Shown here: positions 1 through 6,398 of the stretch, one piece after another
Numbering within the stretch: position 1 is the stretch's first letter
How the letters are laid out: every line of letters begins with the position of its first letter
Position numbers and translations under genes: made by a program
NCBI GenBank assembly: GCA_030683195.1
Contig: JAUXQA010000173.1
Coordinates: 1 to 8,693 of the forward strand
Origin: Rhodoferax sp.
Lineage (GTDB): Bacteria; Pseudomonadota; Gammaproteobacteria; Burkholderiales; Burkholderiaceae_C
DNA: 8,693 bases
Direction: 5' to 3'
Notes under the pieces: model-generated
What the model was told of the DNA's origin: nothing
The model's input: only the letters and a program-made list of their open reading frames with translations
Databases searched by the model: none

Positions 1-680
1 TGCTGGCGATCGCCGCGACGCTGATGCTCGGTCGCTGGCAGCTGTCACGTGCTGAGCAAAAAGAGACCATTCAGTCCTCTATAGACCGTCAGGGCGCGTT
101 GCAGCCTTTGGTGGGACAAGCGGTGCTTTCAACGCTTGATCCAGGCAAGATGGTGCAGCGAAGAGTGTTGCTCCGGGGGGAGTGGTTGAATGACAAGACG
201 ATTTTTTTGGACAACCGACCCATGCTGGGGCGTCCCGGGCTTTACGTTGTAACACCCATGAGGCTTGAACATGATTCAGCTATCGTCCTCGTTCAACGTG
301 GCTGGGTGCCACGCAATTTCATGGATCGCTTGCAAGTCCCGGATATCAAAACACCTGGTGGGGTGGTTGCGATAGAGGGTCGTATAGTCCCGCCGCCGGG
401 CAAGTTATATGAGTTCGAGGGCACCGAGACAGGGCGTATCCGGCAAAATCTGGACTTGGCGAGTTTCAGTGCGGAAGTCGGCTTGGCCCTGCCTGGATGG
501 ACGGTTCAGCAACTTGGCGCTGAGAGCGACGGCCTGCTGAGGCAATGGCCGGCTGTGTCCACCGGGGTTGAAAAGCACTATGGCTACGCGTTTCAATGGT
601 TTGCACTGAGTGCCCTGATTGCAATTCTTTATGTCTGGTTCCAAATTGTTAGACGATACATCTTCCCGCGGCGCGCCTGA
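1..680 (+). CDS. SURF1 family cytochrome c oxidase assembly protein (5' partial)
   Basis: Inner-membrane protein of the SURF1/Shy1 family, which assists insertion of heme a into subunit I of aa3-type cytochrome c oxidase. The reading frame is open from base 3 to the left edge (LAIAATLMLGRWQL...), so the true start lies outside the window and the ATG at 24 is internal. Family marks are visible: the end of the first membrane helix followed by GRWQLSRAEQK, the RRVLLRGEW and FLDNRP segment of the periplasmic domain, VQRGWVPR, and the closing HYGYAFQWFALSALIAILYVWF, which is the second membrane helix with the conserved YAxQWF signature. The two-helix layout with a periplasmic domain between fits the family. 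About 225 residues are visible, so only the extreme N-terminus is missing. The gene leads into the heme A/SCO genes on the same strand, as expected for a betaproteobacterial cox cluster. The function is secure from family and context. Confidence 0.93.
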   Translation, partial: LAIAATLMLGRWQLSRAEQKETIQSSIDRQGALQPLVGQAVLSTLDPGKMVQRRVLLRGEWLNDKTIFLDNRPMLGRPGLYVVTPMRLEHDSAIVLVQRGWVPRNFMDRLQVPDIKTPGGVVAIEGRIVPPPGKLYEFEGTETGRIRQNLDLASFSAEVGLALPGWTVQQLGAESDGLLRQWPAVSTGVEKHYGYAFQWFALSALIAILYVWFQIVRRYIFPRRA

Positions 681-1383
681 CGCTGCGACTCGTTCCGGGC
701 CAAGCGATCATCCGCTTGGCCTCACAGTGCACTCCATGCCTCAACCTGAAACCCCTTCTGACGGGGCGGTTCGCAGGCAGGGCGGCGGGCGTCTCAAAAT
801 GCTGGCGGTGCTGCTGGTGTGTGCCGCGCCGGTGGTGGCCTCTTATTTCACCTTCTACGTGGTGAGGCCAGAGGGGCGCCAGAACTTTGGTGAATTGATC
901 AGTCCCCAGCGCGCCGTGCCTGACATCAAGGGTGTTGACCTCAACGGCACCGGGGTCAGCCTGCAAGCGCTGAAGGGTCAGTGGCTTTTGGTGAGTGTGG
1001 CCGGCGCCGGTTGCGATGAGGCCTGCGTGGAACATCTGTACCTGCAGCGCCAGATGCGCGAGAGCCTAGGCCGGGAAAAGGACCGGCTAGACTGGGTCTG
1101 GCTGATCTCGGACGATGCCACCGTGGCCGAGCCACTTCGCGTTGCCCTGAAAGGTGCGACTGCCCTGCGCGTGCCTGCGCCCGAGATTGCAGCCTGGCTG
1201 GCGCCGGGCAGCGGCCAGGTACTGGCGGACCACTTGTATCTGGTGGACCCGATGGGCAACTGGATGCTTCGTTTCCCCGCCAAGCTGGACAAGGTCACCG
1301 CAGCCAAGGCCAAGCGCGACATCGAGCGTCTGTTGCGCGCTGCCAACTCCTGGGACAAGCCAGGCCGTGAACCCATCAATTGA
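631..1383 (+). CDS. Membrane-anchored thioredoxin-like/SCO-like protein of the cox cluster
   Basis: The product has a charged N-terminal tail, one membrane helix (about residues 57-78, KMLAVLLVCAAPVVASYFTFYV) and a periplasmic domain of thioredoxin-like pattern. In that domain V-S-V-A-G-A-G-C-D-E-A-C places a CxxxC pair at residues 128 and 132, the spacing of the SCO copper site CPxxC, but without the Pro. Near the end, DHLYLVDPMGNWMLRF resembles the strand that in SCO carries the copper-ligand His, with a loop about three residues shorter, so it is unclear whether this His is equivalent. Lying between SURF1 and ctaA suggests a role in oxidase assembly, perhaps thiol reduction or copper handling; that is inference. 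The start is uncertain. The ATG at 631 overlaps SURF1 by 50 bp, and the ATG at 736 would give 215 residues and no overlap. Neither has a clear Shine-Dalgarno sequence. Its stop is 3 bp before ctaA. Confidence 0.82.
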   Translation: MSGSKLLDDTSSRGAPDAATRSGPSDHPLGLTVHSMPQPETPSDGAVRRQGGGRLKMLAVLLVCAAPVVASYFTFYVVRPEGRQNFGELISPQRAVPDIKGVDLNGTGVSLQALKGQWLLVSVAGAGCDEACVEHLYLQRQMRESLGREKDRLDWVWLISDDATVAEPLRVALKGATALRVPAPEIAAWLAPGSGQVLADHLYLVDPMGNWMLRFPAKLDKVTAAKAKRDIERLLRAANSWDKPGREPIN

Positions 1384-1386
1384 CCG

Positions 1387-2568
1387 GTGACGACTGTGCA
1401 AGTGCTTTACGATTTTTCTCCCTTGGTGCAATTGATGCTTCTGGGACTCTTGCTTGCGGGTATGCCGCTTGGGTGGGTGGCCTATCGGCACAGGCGCTCC
1501 ACGCCGCTGCGTCGCAGGCAGGCGTTGACGCTCTTGACGCTGTTTCTGACCTTTGACTTGGTTTTATTCGGTGCTTTCACCCGTTTGACAGACTCAGGAC
1601 TGGGTTGCCCCGACTGGCCCGGCTGCTATGGCAGTGCCAGTCCCCTGGGGGCAAAAGTCGAGATAGCGGCTGCGCAAAGTGCCATGCCCACCGGGCCGGT
1701 GACGCATGGCAAGGCCTGGGTCGAGATGATTCACCGATACCTTGCAACCAGCGTTGGGGTGTTGATCCTGGTGCTGGCTGCGTTGGCATGGATGGATCGC
1801 AGGCGGCATAGTCAGAATGAGGTGCGACCAGTTATTTCTCTCTGGTGGCCGACAGCTACCTTGGTGTGGGTGTGCATTCAGGGGGCTTTTGGAGCACTGA
1901 CAGTAACCATGAAGCTTTTCCCTGCGATCGTGACGCTTCATCTGATGGGCGGGTTGTTTCTGCTGGCCCTGCTTTGTACCCAGGCTGTTAAATACGCCCA
2001 GCTTGAAGGTCGCTTGCAGATCACGGGCATCAGCTCTGGATTGCGCAGCTTGTTATGGGCCTCTTGTGCTCTGCTGGTCATGCAGATCGCCTTGGGCGGT
2101 TGGGTGAGTACGAACTACGCTGTACTGGCTTGCACCGAATTTCCCAAGTGCCAAGGCAATTGGTGGCCCAACATGAACTTCCAGCAAGGTTTCGAGATTT
2201 GGCGCGAGTTGGGCCTGACTGGCTCGGGAGAGCCCATCGTCTTCTCGGCCCTGACCGCTATTCATTACACGCACCGCTTGGCCGCCTTTGTGGTCCTCGG
2301 AGCGCTCGTGGCGCTGGCGTGGCGCCTGAACAGGGTGGAGAGTCTGCGTAAGCAGTCCCGGCTCATCGCCTTGCTCATCACCTTGCAACTCATCACCGGG
2401 CTCAGTAACGTTGTGCTGGACTGGCCTTTGCTGGCCGCCGTCTTTCACACGGGAGGTGCTGGCGCGCTGCTGGTCGTCCTCACTTGGGTTTTGACTGCCA
2501 GTACTTCAACTGCCCGGGTTACGGTGTCACTTGCCCACTCCGCCTTTGTTCCGAGACCCCATTCATGA
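1387..2568 (+). CDS. ctaA: Heme A synthase (COX15/CtaA family)
   Basis: Oxidises the C8 methyl of heme O to a formyl group, giving heme A for aa3-type oxidase; integral inner-membrane protein. The 393 residues form about eight hydrophobic helices in two homologous halves, as in COX15/CtaA. The four conserved helix histidines are visible: His116 (EMIHRYLA), His185 (TLHLMGG), His296 (HYTHRLAAF) and His354 (VFHTGGAGA). Two periplasmic-loop cysteine pairs are also present, Cys74/Cys80 (GCPDWPGC) and Cys249/Cys255 (CTEFPKC), like the redox-active pairs in bacterial CtaA. TRLTDSGLGCPDWPGC is characteristic of proteobacterial members. The chosen GTG at 1387 follows the preceding stop by 3 bp; a second GTG at 1396 is possible. 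The stop overlaps the ctaB start as ATGA, which implies translational coupling with the enzyme that supplies its substrate. No defect is seen. Confidence 0.96.
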   Translation: MTTVQVLYDFSPLVQLMLLGLLLAGMPLGWVAYRHRRSTPLRRRQALTLLTLFLTFDLVLFGAFTRLTDSGLGCPDWPGCYGSASPLGAKVEIAAAQSAMPTGPVTHGKAWVEMIHRYLATSVGVLILVLAALAWMDRRRHSQNEVRPVISLWWPTATLVWVCIQGAFGALTVTMKLFPAIVTLHLMGGLFLLALLCTQAVKYAQLEGRLQITGISSGLRSLLWASCALLVMQIALGGWVSTNYAVLACTEFPKCQGNWWPNMNFQQGFEIWRELGLTGSGEPIVFSALTAIHYTHRLAAFVVLGALVALAWRLNRVESLRKQSRLIALLITLQLITGLSNVVLDWPLLAAVFHTGGAGALLVVLTWVLTASTSTARVTVSLAHSAFVPRPHS

Positions 2569-3461
2569 GCGCACTTTCGACCCCTGTTTCTGGCTCGGTA
2601 TTTCGGCAGTTTTACGCCCTCACCAAGCCGCGAGTGGTTCAACTCATCGTCTTTTGTGCCTTGATTGGCATGGTGTTGGCCGTGCCTGGTGTTCCCACTT
2701 GGGCTGAGGCTCGTTTGGGGCTGATCGCCTGCCTGGGAATCTGGCTGGTGGCGGGAGCTGCGGCTGCTTTCAACTGCATTGTTGAAAAAGGCATTGACGC
2801 CAAAATGAAACGCACGGCCTGGCGCCCCACGGCCAAGGGTGAGTTGAACGACCGGCAAACCCTGTTGTTTTCGGCCGTGTTGTGTCTGCTGGGCTCGGGG
2901 TTGTTATATGTCTGGGTGAATCCGCTGACCATGTGGCTGACATTTGCCACCTTTATCGGCTATGCGGTGGTGTACACCGTCATACTCAAGCCACTGACGC
3001 CGCAAAACATTGTGATTGGTGGGGCTTCTGGCGCCATGCCGCCGGTGTTGGGCTGGGCTGCCATGACGGGTGATGTCGGCCCGGAAGCGTTGATATTGTT
3101 CTTGATTATTTTCTTGTGGACGCCCCCGCATTTCTGGGCTCTGGCGCTTTACCGGGTGGAGGACTACCGTAAGTCGGGCTTGCCCATGCTGCCCGTCACG
3201 CATGGCAACGAGTTCACCCGTTTACAGATCTTTCTGTATACCTTTATTTTGTTTGCAGCCTGCCTGTTGCCGTTTGTCTACGGAATGAGCTCCTGGATTT
3301 ATTTGGCAACGGCTGTGGTCTTGAGCGCCGGTTTTTGTCTCTATGGTTTCTGGTTATGGCGCGACTACTCGGACGAGTTGGCCCGCAAGACATTTCGTTT
3401 TTCGCTGATCCACCTGAGCGTGCTGTTTGCCGCTTTGCTCGTGGACCACTATGTGCTCTAG
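2565..3461 (+). CDS. ctaB: Protoheme IX farnesyltransferase (heme O synthase)
   Basis: Transfers a farnesyl group to the 2-vinyl of protoheme IX to make heme O, the substrate of the CtaA encoded just upstream. It is a UbiA-superfamily membrane prenyltransferase. The 298-residue product has the family's first Asp-rich site, AFNCIVEKGIDAKMKRT, with Asn70, Asp78, Met81, Arg83 and Thr84 in the N-x(7)-D-x-x-M-x-R-T pattern. GGASGAMPPVLGW follows at 152-164, then WTPPHFWALALYRVEDYRKSG at 185-205 and MLPVTHG at 208-214, all hallmarks of the CtaB/COX10 branch. N-terminal FYALTKPRVVQL is also typical. About nine hydrophobic helices are predicted by eye. The frame is open upstream to 2484 inside ctaA, but the ATG at 2565 overlapping the ctaA stop as ATGA gives the normal family N-terminus, so I chose it. 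Confidence 0.96.
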   Translation: MSALSTPVSGSVFRQFYALTKPRVVQLIVFCALIGMVLAVPGVPTWAEARLGLIACLGIWLVAGAAAAFNCIVEKGIDAKMKRTAWRPTAKGELNDRQTLLFSAVLCLLGSGLLYVWVNPLTMWLTFATFIGYAVVYTVILKPLTPQNIVIGGASGAMPPVLGWAAMTGDVGPEALILFLIIFLWTPPHFWALALYRVEDYRKSGLPMLPVTHGNEFTRLQIFLYTFILFAACLLPFVYGMSSWIYLATAVVLSAGFCLYGFWLWRDYSDELARKTFRFSLIHLSVLFAALLVDHYVL

Positions 3462-3476
3462 GGTACGGCTCTTTTT

Positions 3477-3481
3477 AAGGA
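3477..3481 (+). promoter_or_regulatory. Ribosome binding site deciding the sco start
   Basis: AAGGA lies six bases before ATG 3488 in the ctaB-sco gap. It favours the ATG over the in-frame TTG immediately before it at 3485. Confidence 0.7.
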
Positions 3482-3487
3482 CGTTTG

Positions 3488-4096
3488 ATGAATAAACGCA
3501 GCAGACTCAAATTTCTGGCGACCTTTGGCCTGCTGGCAGGTGCAGTGGGGCTCATGTCGGCTTGCTCAGAGAAAAAGCAAAGCTTCTCTGCGATCGACGT
3601 GACGGGGGCTGACTACGCCAGAGATTTTTCTTTGACAGACCATAACGGTCAGACCCGCACGATCCGGGATTTTTCCGGCAAGGTTGTTGTGCTGTTTTTT
3701 GGCTACACCCAATGCCCCGATGTGTGCCCCACCTCCATGGCGGAGCTGGCCGAAGTCAAAAAATTGTTGGGTAAAGACGGTGACCGTTTGCAGGGCCTGT
3801 TCATTACGGTAGATCCCCAACGGGATACGCCGGAAGTGCTCAAGGCCTACATGACCAACTTCGACCCATCGTTCTTGGCGCTTTACACCACGCCTGACAA
3901 GCTGGCGGCTCTGGCCAAGGACTACAAGGTGTATTTCAAAAAAGTCGACGGACAGACGCCAACAAGCTACACCATGGACCATTCCGCAGGCAGCTACGTC
4001 TACGACACCCAAGGCAAGCTGCGTTTGTACACCCGCTACGGCACCGGCGCAGCGCCTCTGCTGGCTGATATCAAATTGCTGCTGCAGGCGTCCTGA
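3488..4096 (+). CDS. SCO1/SenC/PrrC family copper chaperone
   Basis: Periplasmic membrane-anchored thioredoxin-fold copper chaperone that delivers or reduces copper at the CuA site of oxidase subunit II. The 202 residues begin with a basic N-terminus, a hydrophobic segment (about 9-25) and Cys26 in GLMSAC, a possible lipoprotein cleavage site though Met rather than Leu sits at -3. The catalytic domain carries FSLTDHNGQTRTIRDFSGK, then FFGYTQCPDVCPTSM with copper-binding Cys76 and Cys80, ITVDPQRDTP at 106-115, and YTMDHSAGSYVYD with the third ligand His165. All copper ligands of the family are therefore present. It lies 26 bp after ctaB and is probably the last gene of the oxidase-assembly operon, since the next gene converges. 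The name sco or senC is used in different genomes, so I give no symbol. Confidence 0.95.
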   Translation: MNKRSRLKFLATFGLLAGAVGLMSACSEKKQSFSAIDVTGADYARDFSLTDHNGQTRTIRDFSGKVVVLFFGYTQCPDVCPTSMAELAEVKKLLGKDGDRLQGLFITVDPQRDTPEVLKAYMTNFDPSFLALYTTPDKLAALAKDYKVYFKKVDGQTPTSYTMDHSAGSYVYDTQGKLRLYTRYGTGAAPLLADIKLLLQAS

Positions 4097-4113
4097 AAGC
4101 AGCCCGGCGCCGA

Positions 4114-4142
4114 CAGATGGGCCAGTGCCGGCATGCCATCTG
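4114..4142. terminator. Candidate hairpin between converging sco and Bug genes
   Basis: CAGATGG (4114-4120) and CCATCTG (4136-4142) form a perfect 7-bp stem. The loop is 15 bases and contains a small palindrome, TGCCGGCA. It sits in the 62-bp gap where two operons converge, where a bidirectional terminator would be useful. There is no T-tract on either side, so it is not a classical intrinsic terminator. Confidence 0.35.
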
Positions 4143-4158
4143 GTGAGTAGCCTTGTGC

Positions 4159-5160
4159 TCAGTCGGGCTTGATTCCCCTCTTGGCGATCACGCCGCCCAG
4201 CAGGGCTGTATCGAGTTTGATGCGGTTGGCCAAGCCTTCAGCAGACGTTCCCGCCACTTGCCAGCCTTGCTGAAACAGTTTTTGCCGGATCTCAGGTGAG
4301 CGGGCAACCTCGCTGATCAGGGCCGACAACCGGGCAACAACCGGCTTGGGCATTGAGTTCGGCGCAGCAACGGCATTCCAGATTTCCAGGTTGAAATCTT
4401 TCACACCTGCCTCGGCCATGCTGGGCAAGTCGGGTGCCAGGGTGCTGCGCCCGCTGGATGTCACGCCAATCGCACGCAGCTTGCCGGCGCGAATCTGCGC
4501 CAAAGCCAGAGCAGGGGGCATCATGGACAGCTGCAGTTGTCCGCCGATCAGGGCCGTAGCCACTTGCGGATACCCGGGGTAGGGCACATGAACCGGATTG
4601 ATGCCGCTTTGGCCCTTGAGTAACTCCATGCCGATATGGCCCACGGTGCCTACTCCGGGCGAGCCGTAGCTCCATTTGTCGCCTGCTGATCGGGCAGCTG
4701 CCAAAAACTCTTTGGCCGTGCCTTCGGCTGTGCCCACCGGCGCCGTCAAGACCAGAGGCGACATGCCAATCAGGCTGACGGGCGTCAGGTCTTTGAGCGG
4801 ATCGTAGTTGAGCTTGGGGTTCAGTAACTTGGCAATGGTCAGATTGCCATTGATCATCAATCCGATGGTGTGATCATCCGTGGCTTTGGCGACAAAGTCA
4901 GCTGCGATGTTGCCACCCGCGCCTACTTTGTTTTCCACGATCACCGGCTGACCAAGCGCCTTGGATAGGGGTTCTGCGAGAGTGCGCGCCGTCAGGTCGG
5001 GTGAGGACCCTGCAGGGAAGCCCACAACAATTCGAACGGTCTTGACTGGCCAGTTGACATCACTTTGATGTGGTTCAGTTTGCTTTTGGGCGCTGGCCCA
5101 AGTACTTAAAGCAAGTGTTGCTATTAAAACGGTAGCTCGACGACGCTTGAGATGGGGCAT
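4159..5160 (-). CDS. Bug/TctC family tripartite tricarboxylate transporter substrate-binding protein
   Basis: Periplasmic solute-binding protein of the Bug (TctC) family, which captures small carboxylates or related metabolites; the ligand cannot be read from the sequence. It has 333 residues, the usual length. A Sec signal peptide spans MPHLKRRR, a hydrophobic core and A22-S-A24, with cleavage probably before Gln25. Family motifs follow in order: WPVKTVRIVVGFPAGSSPDLTAR (37-59, with the conserved Asp55), GQPVIVENKVGAGGN (70-84), PLKDLTPVSLIGMSPLVL (121-138), YGSPGVGTVGHIGMELL (165-181) and HVPYPG. An AGGA lies seven bases before the ATG, supporting this start. No TctA or TctB membrane genes are visible, so it is an orphan, as most Bug proteins are. 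It lies 76 bp after rpoH on the same strand and may be partly read through from it. It converges on sco. Confidence 0.93.
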   Translation of the reverse strand: MPHLKRRRATVLIATLALSTWASAQKQTEPHQSDVNWPVKTVRIVVGFPAGSSPDLTARTLAEPLSKALGQPVIVENKVGAGGNIAADFVAKATDDHTIGLMINGNLTIAKLLNPKLNYDPLKDLTPVSLIGMSPLVLTAPVGTAEGTAKEFLAAARSAGDKWSYGSPGVGTVGHIGMELLKGQSGINPVHVPYPGYPQVATALIGGQLQLSMMPPALALAQIRAGKLRAIGVTSSGRSTLAPDLPSMAEAGVKDFNLEIWNAVAAPNSMPKPVVARLSALISEVARSPEIRQKLFQQGWQVAGTSAEGLANRIKLDTALLGGVIAKRGIKPD

Positions 5161-5236
5161 GGCAGTTCCTGATCAATCAAAGCCTGCCATTGTGACCCAT
5201 CCCGCACTGACGCCTGTTGCGCCAGCGGCCAAGTGA

Positions 5237-6178
5237 TTACGCTGGCTCGGTCAGCGTCTTCTTCATCTTCTTCATGGCAGCCACCTCAATCTGGCGAATC
5301 CGTTCCGCGCTTACGCCATAGACCGCAGCCAACTCATGCAAAGTCATGCCGCCTGAATTGTCATCGTTTACCTTGAGCCAACGCTCTTCGACAATGCGAC
5401 GGCTGCGCTCATCAAGCGCCTCCAGTGCGGCGGCGAGGCCGTCGCTGGCCAGAACGTCGCGTTCGTGCGCCTCAATCATGGCGGTGGGTTCATGCCGGGT
5501 GTCCGTCAGGTAGGCAATTGGGCCGTAAGCGTCTTCGCCGTCATCCGAGGGGCTAGGGTCCAGCAGCACATCGCCGCCTGAGAGGCGGGTTTCCATCTCG
5601 ATGACCTCCTCGCGCTTGACATTCAGGTGCGCGGCCATCGCGTCGATCTGGTCTTCGTTCAACGTGTCCCGGTGTGTGCCCATGTCGGCAGCAGCATCTT
5701 CGGACTTATAGCGCTGTTTCATGGAGCGCAGGTTGAAAAACAGCTTGCGCTGGGACTTGGTTGTCGCCACCTTGACCATGCGCCAGTTCTTAAGAATGTA
5801 TTCATGAATCTCGGCCTTGATCCAGTGCAGGGCGTAGCTCACCAAACGTACGCCATGGTCAGGGTCGAAGCGCTTGACGGCCTTCATCAGCCCGACATTG
5901 CCTTCCTGAATCAGATCGCCGTGTGGCAAACCATAGCCCAAGTATTGGCGAGACACCGACACAACAAGTCGCAGGTGCGAAAGCACCAGCTTGCCAGCCG
6001 CGTCGAGGTCGTTGTTGGTTCTGAATTGGCGCGAGAACTCCTGCTCTTGCTCCAAGGTCAGCATGGGTAGCCGGTTCGCTGCCGAAATATAAGCGTCCAA
6101 GTTGCCCAGCGAAGGAACCATGGACCATGGATTGGCGACGTTTAAAACAGCTGTTGAGCCATTGGTTGGGTAGGTCAT
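5237..6178 (-). CDS. rpoH: RNA polymerase heat-shock sigma factor sigma-32
   Basis: Directs RNA polymerase to heat-shock promoters (chaperones, proteases). The 313-residue product contains region 2 (about 57-138: LVLSHLRLVVSVSRQYLGYG, DLIQEGNVGLMKAVKRFD, SYALHWIKAEIHEYILKNWRMVK), then the diagnostic RpoH box QRKLFFNLR at 143-151, which separates sigma-32 from other sigma-70 group members. An acidic linker (about 205-220) follows. Region 4 ends with the helix-turn-helix TLHELAAVYGVSAERIRQIEVAAMKKMKK (279-307). The ATG at 6178 is preceded by AGGAG at seven bases. A perfect CIRCE operator lies 30 bp upstream, indicating HrcA repression, and a seven-residue leader frame overlaps the start. The gene ends in TAA, so TAA works as a stop in this organism. 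Its place next to the oxidase-assembly genes is typical of betaproteobacteria. Confidence 0.97.
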   Translation of the reverse strand: MTYPTNGSTAVLNVANPWSMVPSLGNLDAYISAANRLPMLTLEQEQEFSRQFRTNNDLDAAGKLVLSHLRLVVSVSRQYLGYGLPHGDLIQEGNVGLMKAVKRFDPDHGVRLVSYALHWIKAEIHEYILKNWRMVKVATTKSQRKLFFNLRSMKQRYKSEDAAADMGTHRDTLNEDQIDAMAAHLNVKREEVIEMETRLSGGDVLLDPSPSDDGEDAYGPIAYLTDTRHEPTAMIEAHERDVLASDGLAAALEALDERSRRIVEERWLKVNDDNSGGMTLHELAAVYGVSAERIRQIEVAAMKKMKKTLTEPA

Positions 6179-6198
6179 GCCAGAACTCCTTTTTTCAT
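6175..6198 (-). other. Possible leader mini-ORF overlapping the rpoH start
   Basis: A complete minus-strand frame encodes MKKGVLA and stops at a TGA that overlaps the rpoH ATG as ATGA. The rpoH Shine-Dalgarno sequence lies inside it. There is no ribosome binding site ahead of its own ATG, so it may be coincidental. If it is translated, it would couple to rpoH initiation. Confidence 0.2.
6186..6190 (-). promoter_or_regulatory. Ribosome binding site of rpoH
   Basis: On the minus strand AGGAG follows a run of six A and stands seven bases before the rpoH ATG. It is the strongest Shine-Dalgarno sequence in the window and fixes the rpoH start. Confidence 0.8.
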
Positions 6199-6208
6199 GA
6201 TGAGAATG

Positions 6209-6235
6209 TTAGCACTCTCTGCTGTTGAGTGCTAA
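6209..6235 (-). promoter_or_regulatory. CIRCE element (HrcA operator) upstream of rpoH
   Basis: The sequence is TTAGCACTC, nine bases (TCTGCTGTT), then GAGTGCTAA. It matches the CIRCE consensus TTAGCACTC-N9-GAGTGCTAA at all 18 positions with the correct spacer. CIRCE is bound by the heat-shock repressor HrcA, usually ahead of groESL or dnaK-type genes. Here it ends 30 bases before the rpoH ATG and 163 bases from the putative acetyltransferase start, so rpoH is the obvious target. A weak extended -10-like TGCTAACAT on the minus strand overlaps its promoter-distal arm, which would put the operator across the promoter. If transcribed, the two arms could also form a 9-bp stem just ahead of the ribosome binding site. 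hrcA itself is not in the window. Confidence 0.93.
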
Positions 6236-6318
6236 ACCTGCATTTAAATCGGGTTGATAGTCAAGATCGATACATGCGCTTTCGCTCTTTGGTCGCCCGT
6301 TTGCGTGTCGTGAATTTA
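6236..6318. other. rpoH/GNAT divergent intergenic stretch, likely promoter-bearing
   Basis: This part of the 220-bp gap between divergent genes must hold their promoters. On the minus strand it contains TTGACT and, a few bases on, CCCGATTT, which resembles the sigma-32 -10 consensus CCCCATNT. The two are only about five bases apart, so they do not form a proper promoter pair with each other. An ATTTAAAT palindrome sits at 6242-6249. I cannot assign a promoter with confidence. Confidence 0.25.
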
Positions 6319-6334
6319 GTCTGCCGCGGCAGAC
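6319..6334. promoter_or_regulatory. Perfect 16-bp palindrome in the rpoH/GNAT intergenic region
   Basis: GTCTGCCGCGGCAGAC is a perfect inverted repeat with no spacer, followed after two bases by a third half-like GTCTG. It lies 64 bases before the likely start of the acetyltransferase and about 140 bases upstream of rpoH, in non-coding DNA. Symmetric sites like this are often bound by dimeric regulators, but I cannot match it to a known operator. Confidence 0.45.
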
Positions 6335-6398
6335 CTGTCTGTGCACCAGCGCTCCATTGGGCTACCATGAAAAGCCTGTTCTCCCAACGCTGTACACC

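Noticed and set aside
405..1491. Several long antisense frames opposite SURF1, the SCO-like gene and ctaA
   Set aside because: They lie entirely within well-supported genes, show no recognisable domain or ribosome binding site, and are expected in GC-rich DNA.
5208..5224. Small hairpin (6-bp stem with one wobble pair, 5-base loop) after rpoH as an intrinsic terminator
   Set aside because: The stem is short and there is no T-tract after it on the minus strand, so it is too weak to call.
6250..6280. TTGACT / CCCGATTT on the minus strand as a sigma-32 or sigma-70 promoter of rpoH
   Set aside because: The elements are about five bases apart, far from the spacing any of these sigma factors uses, and no good partner exists at the right distance.
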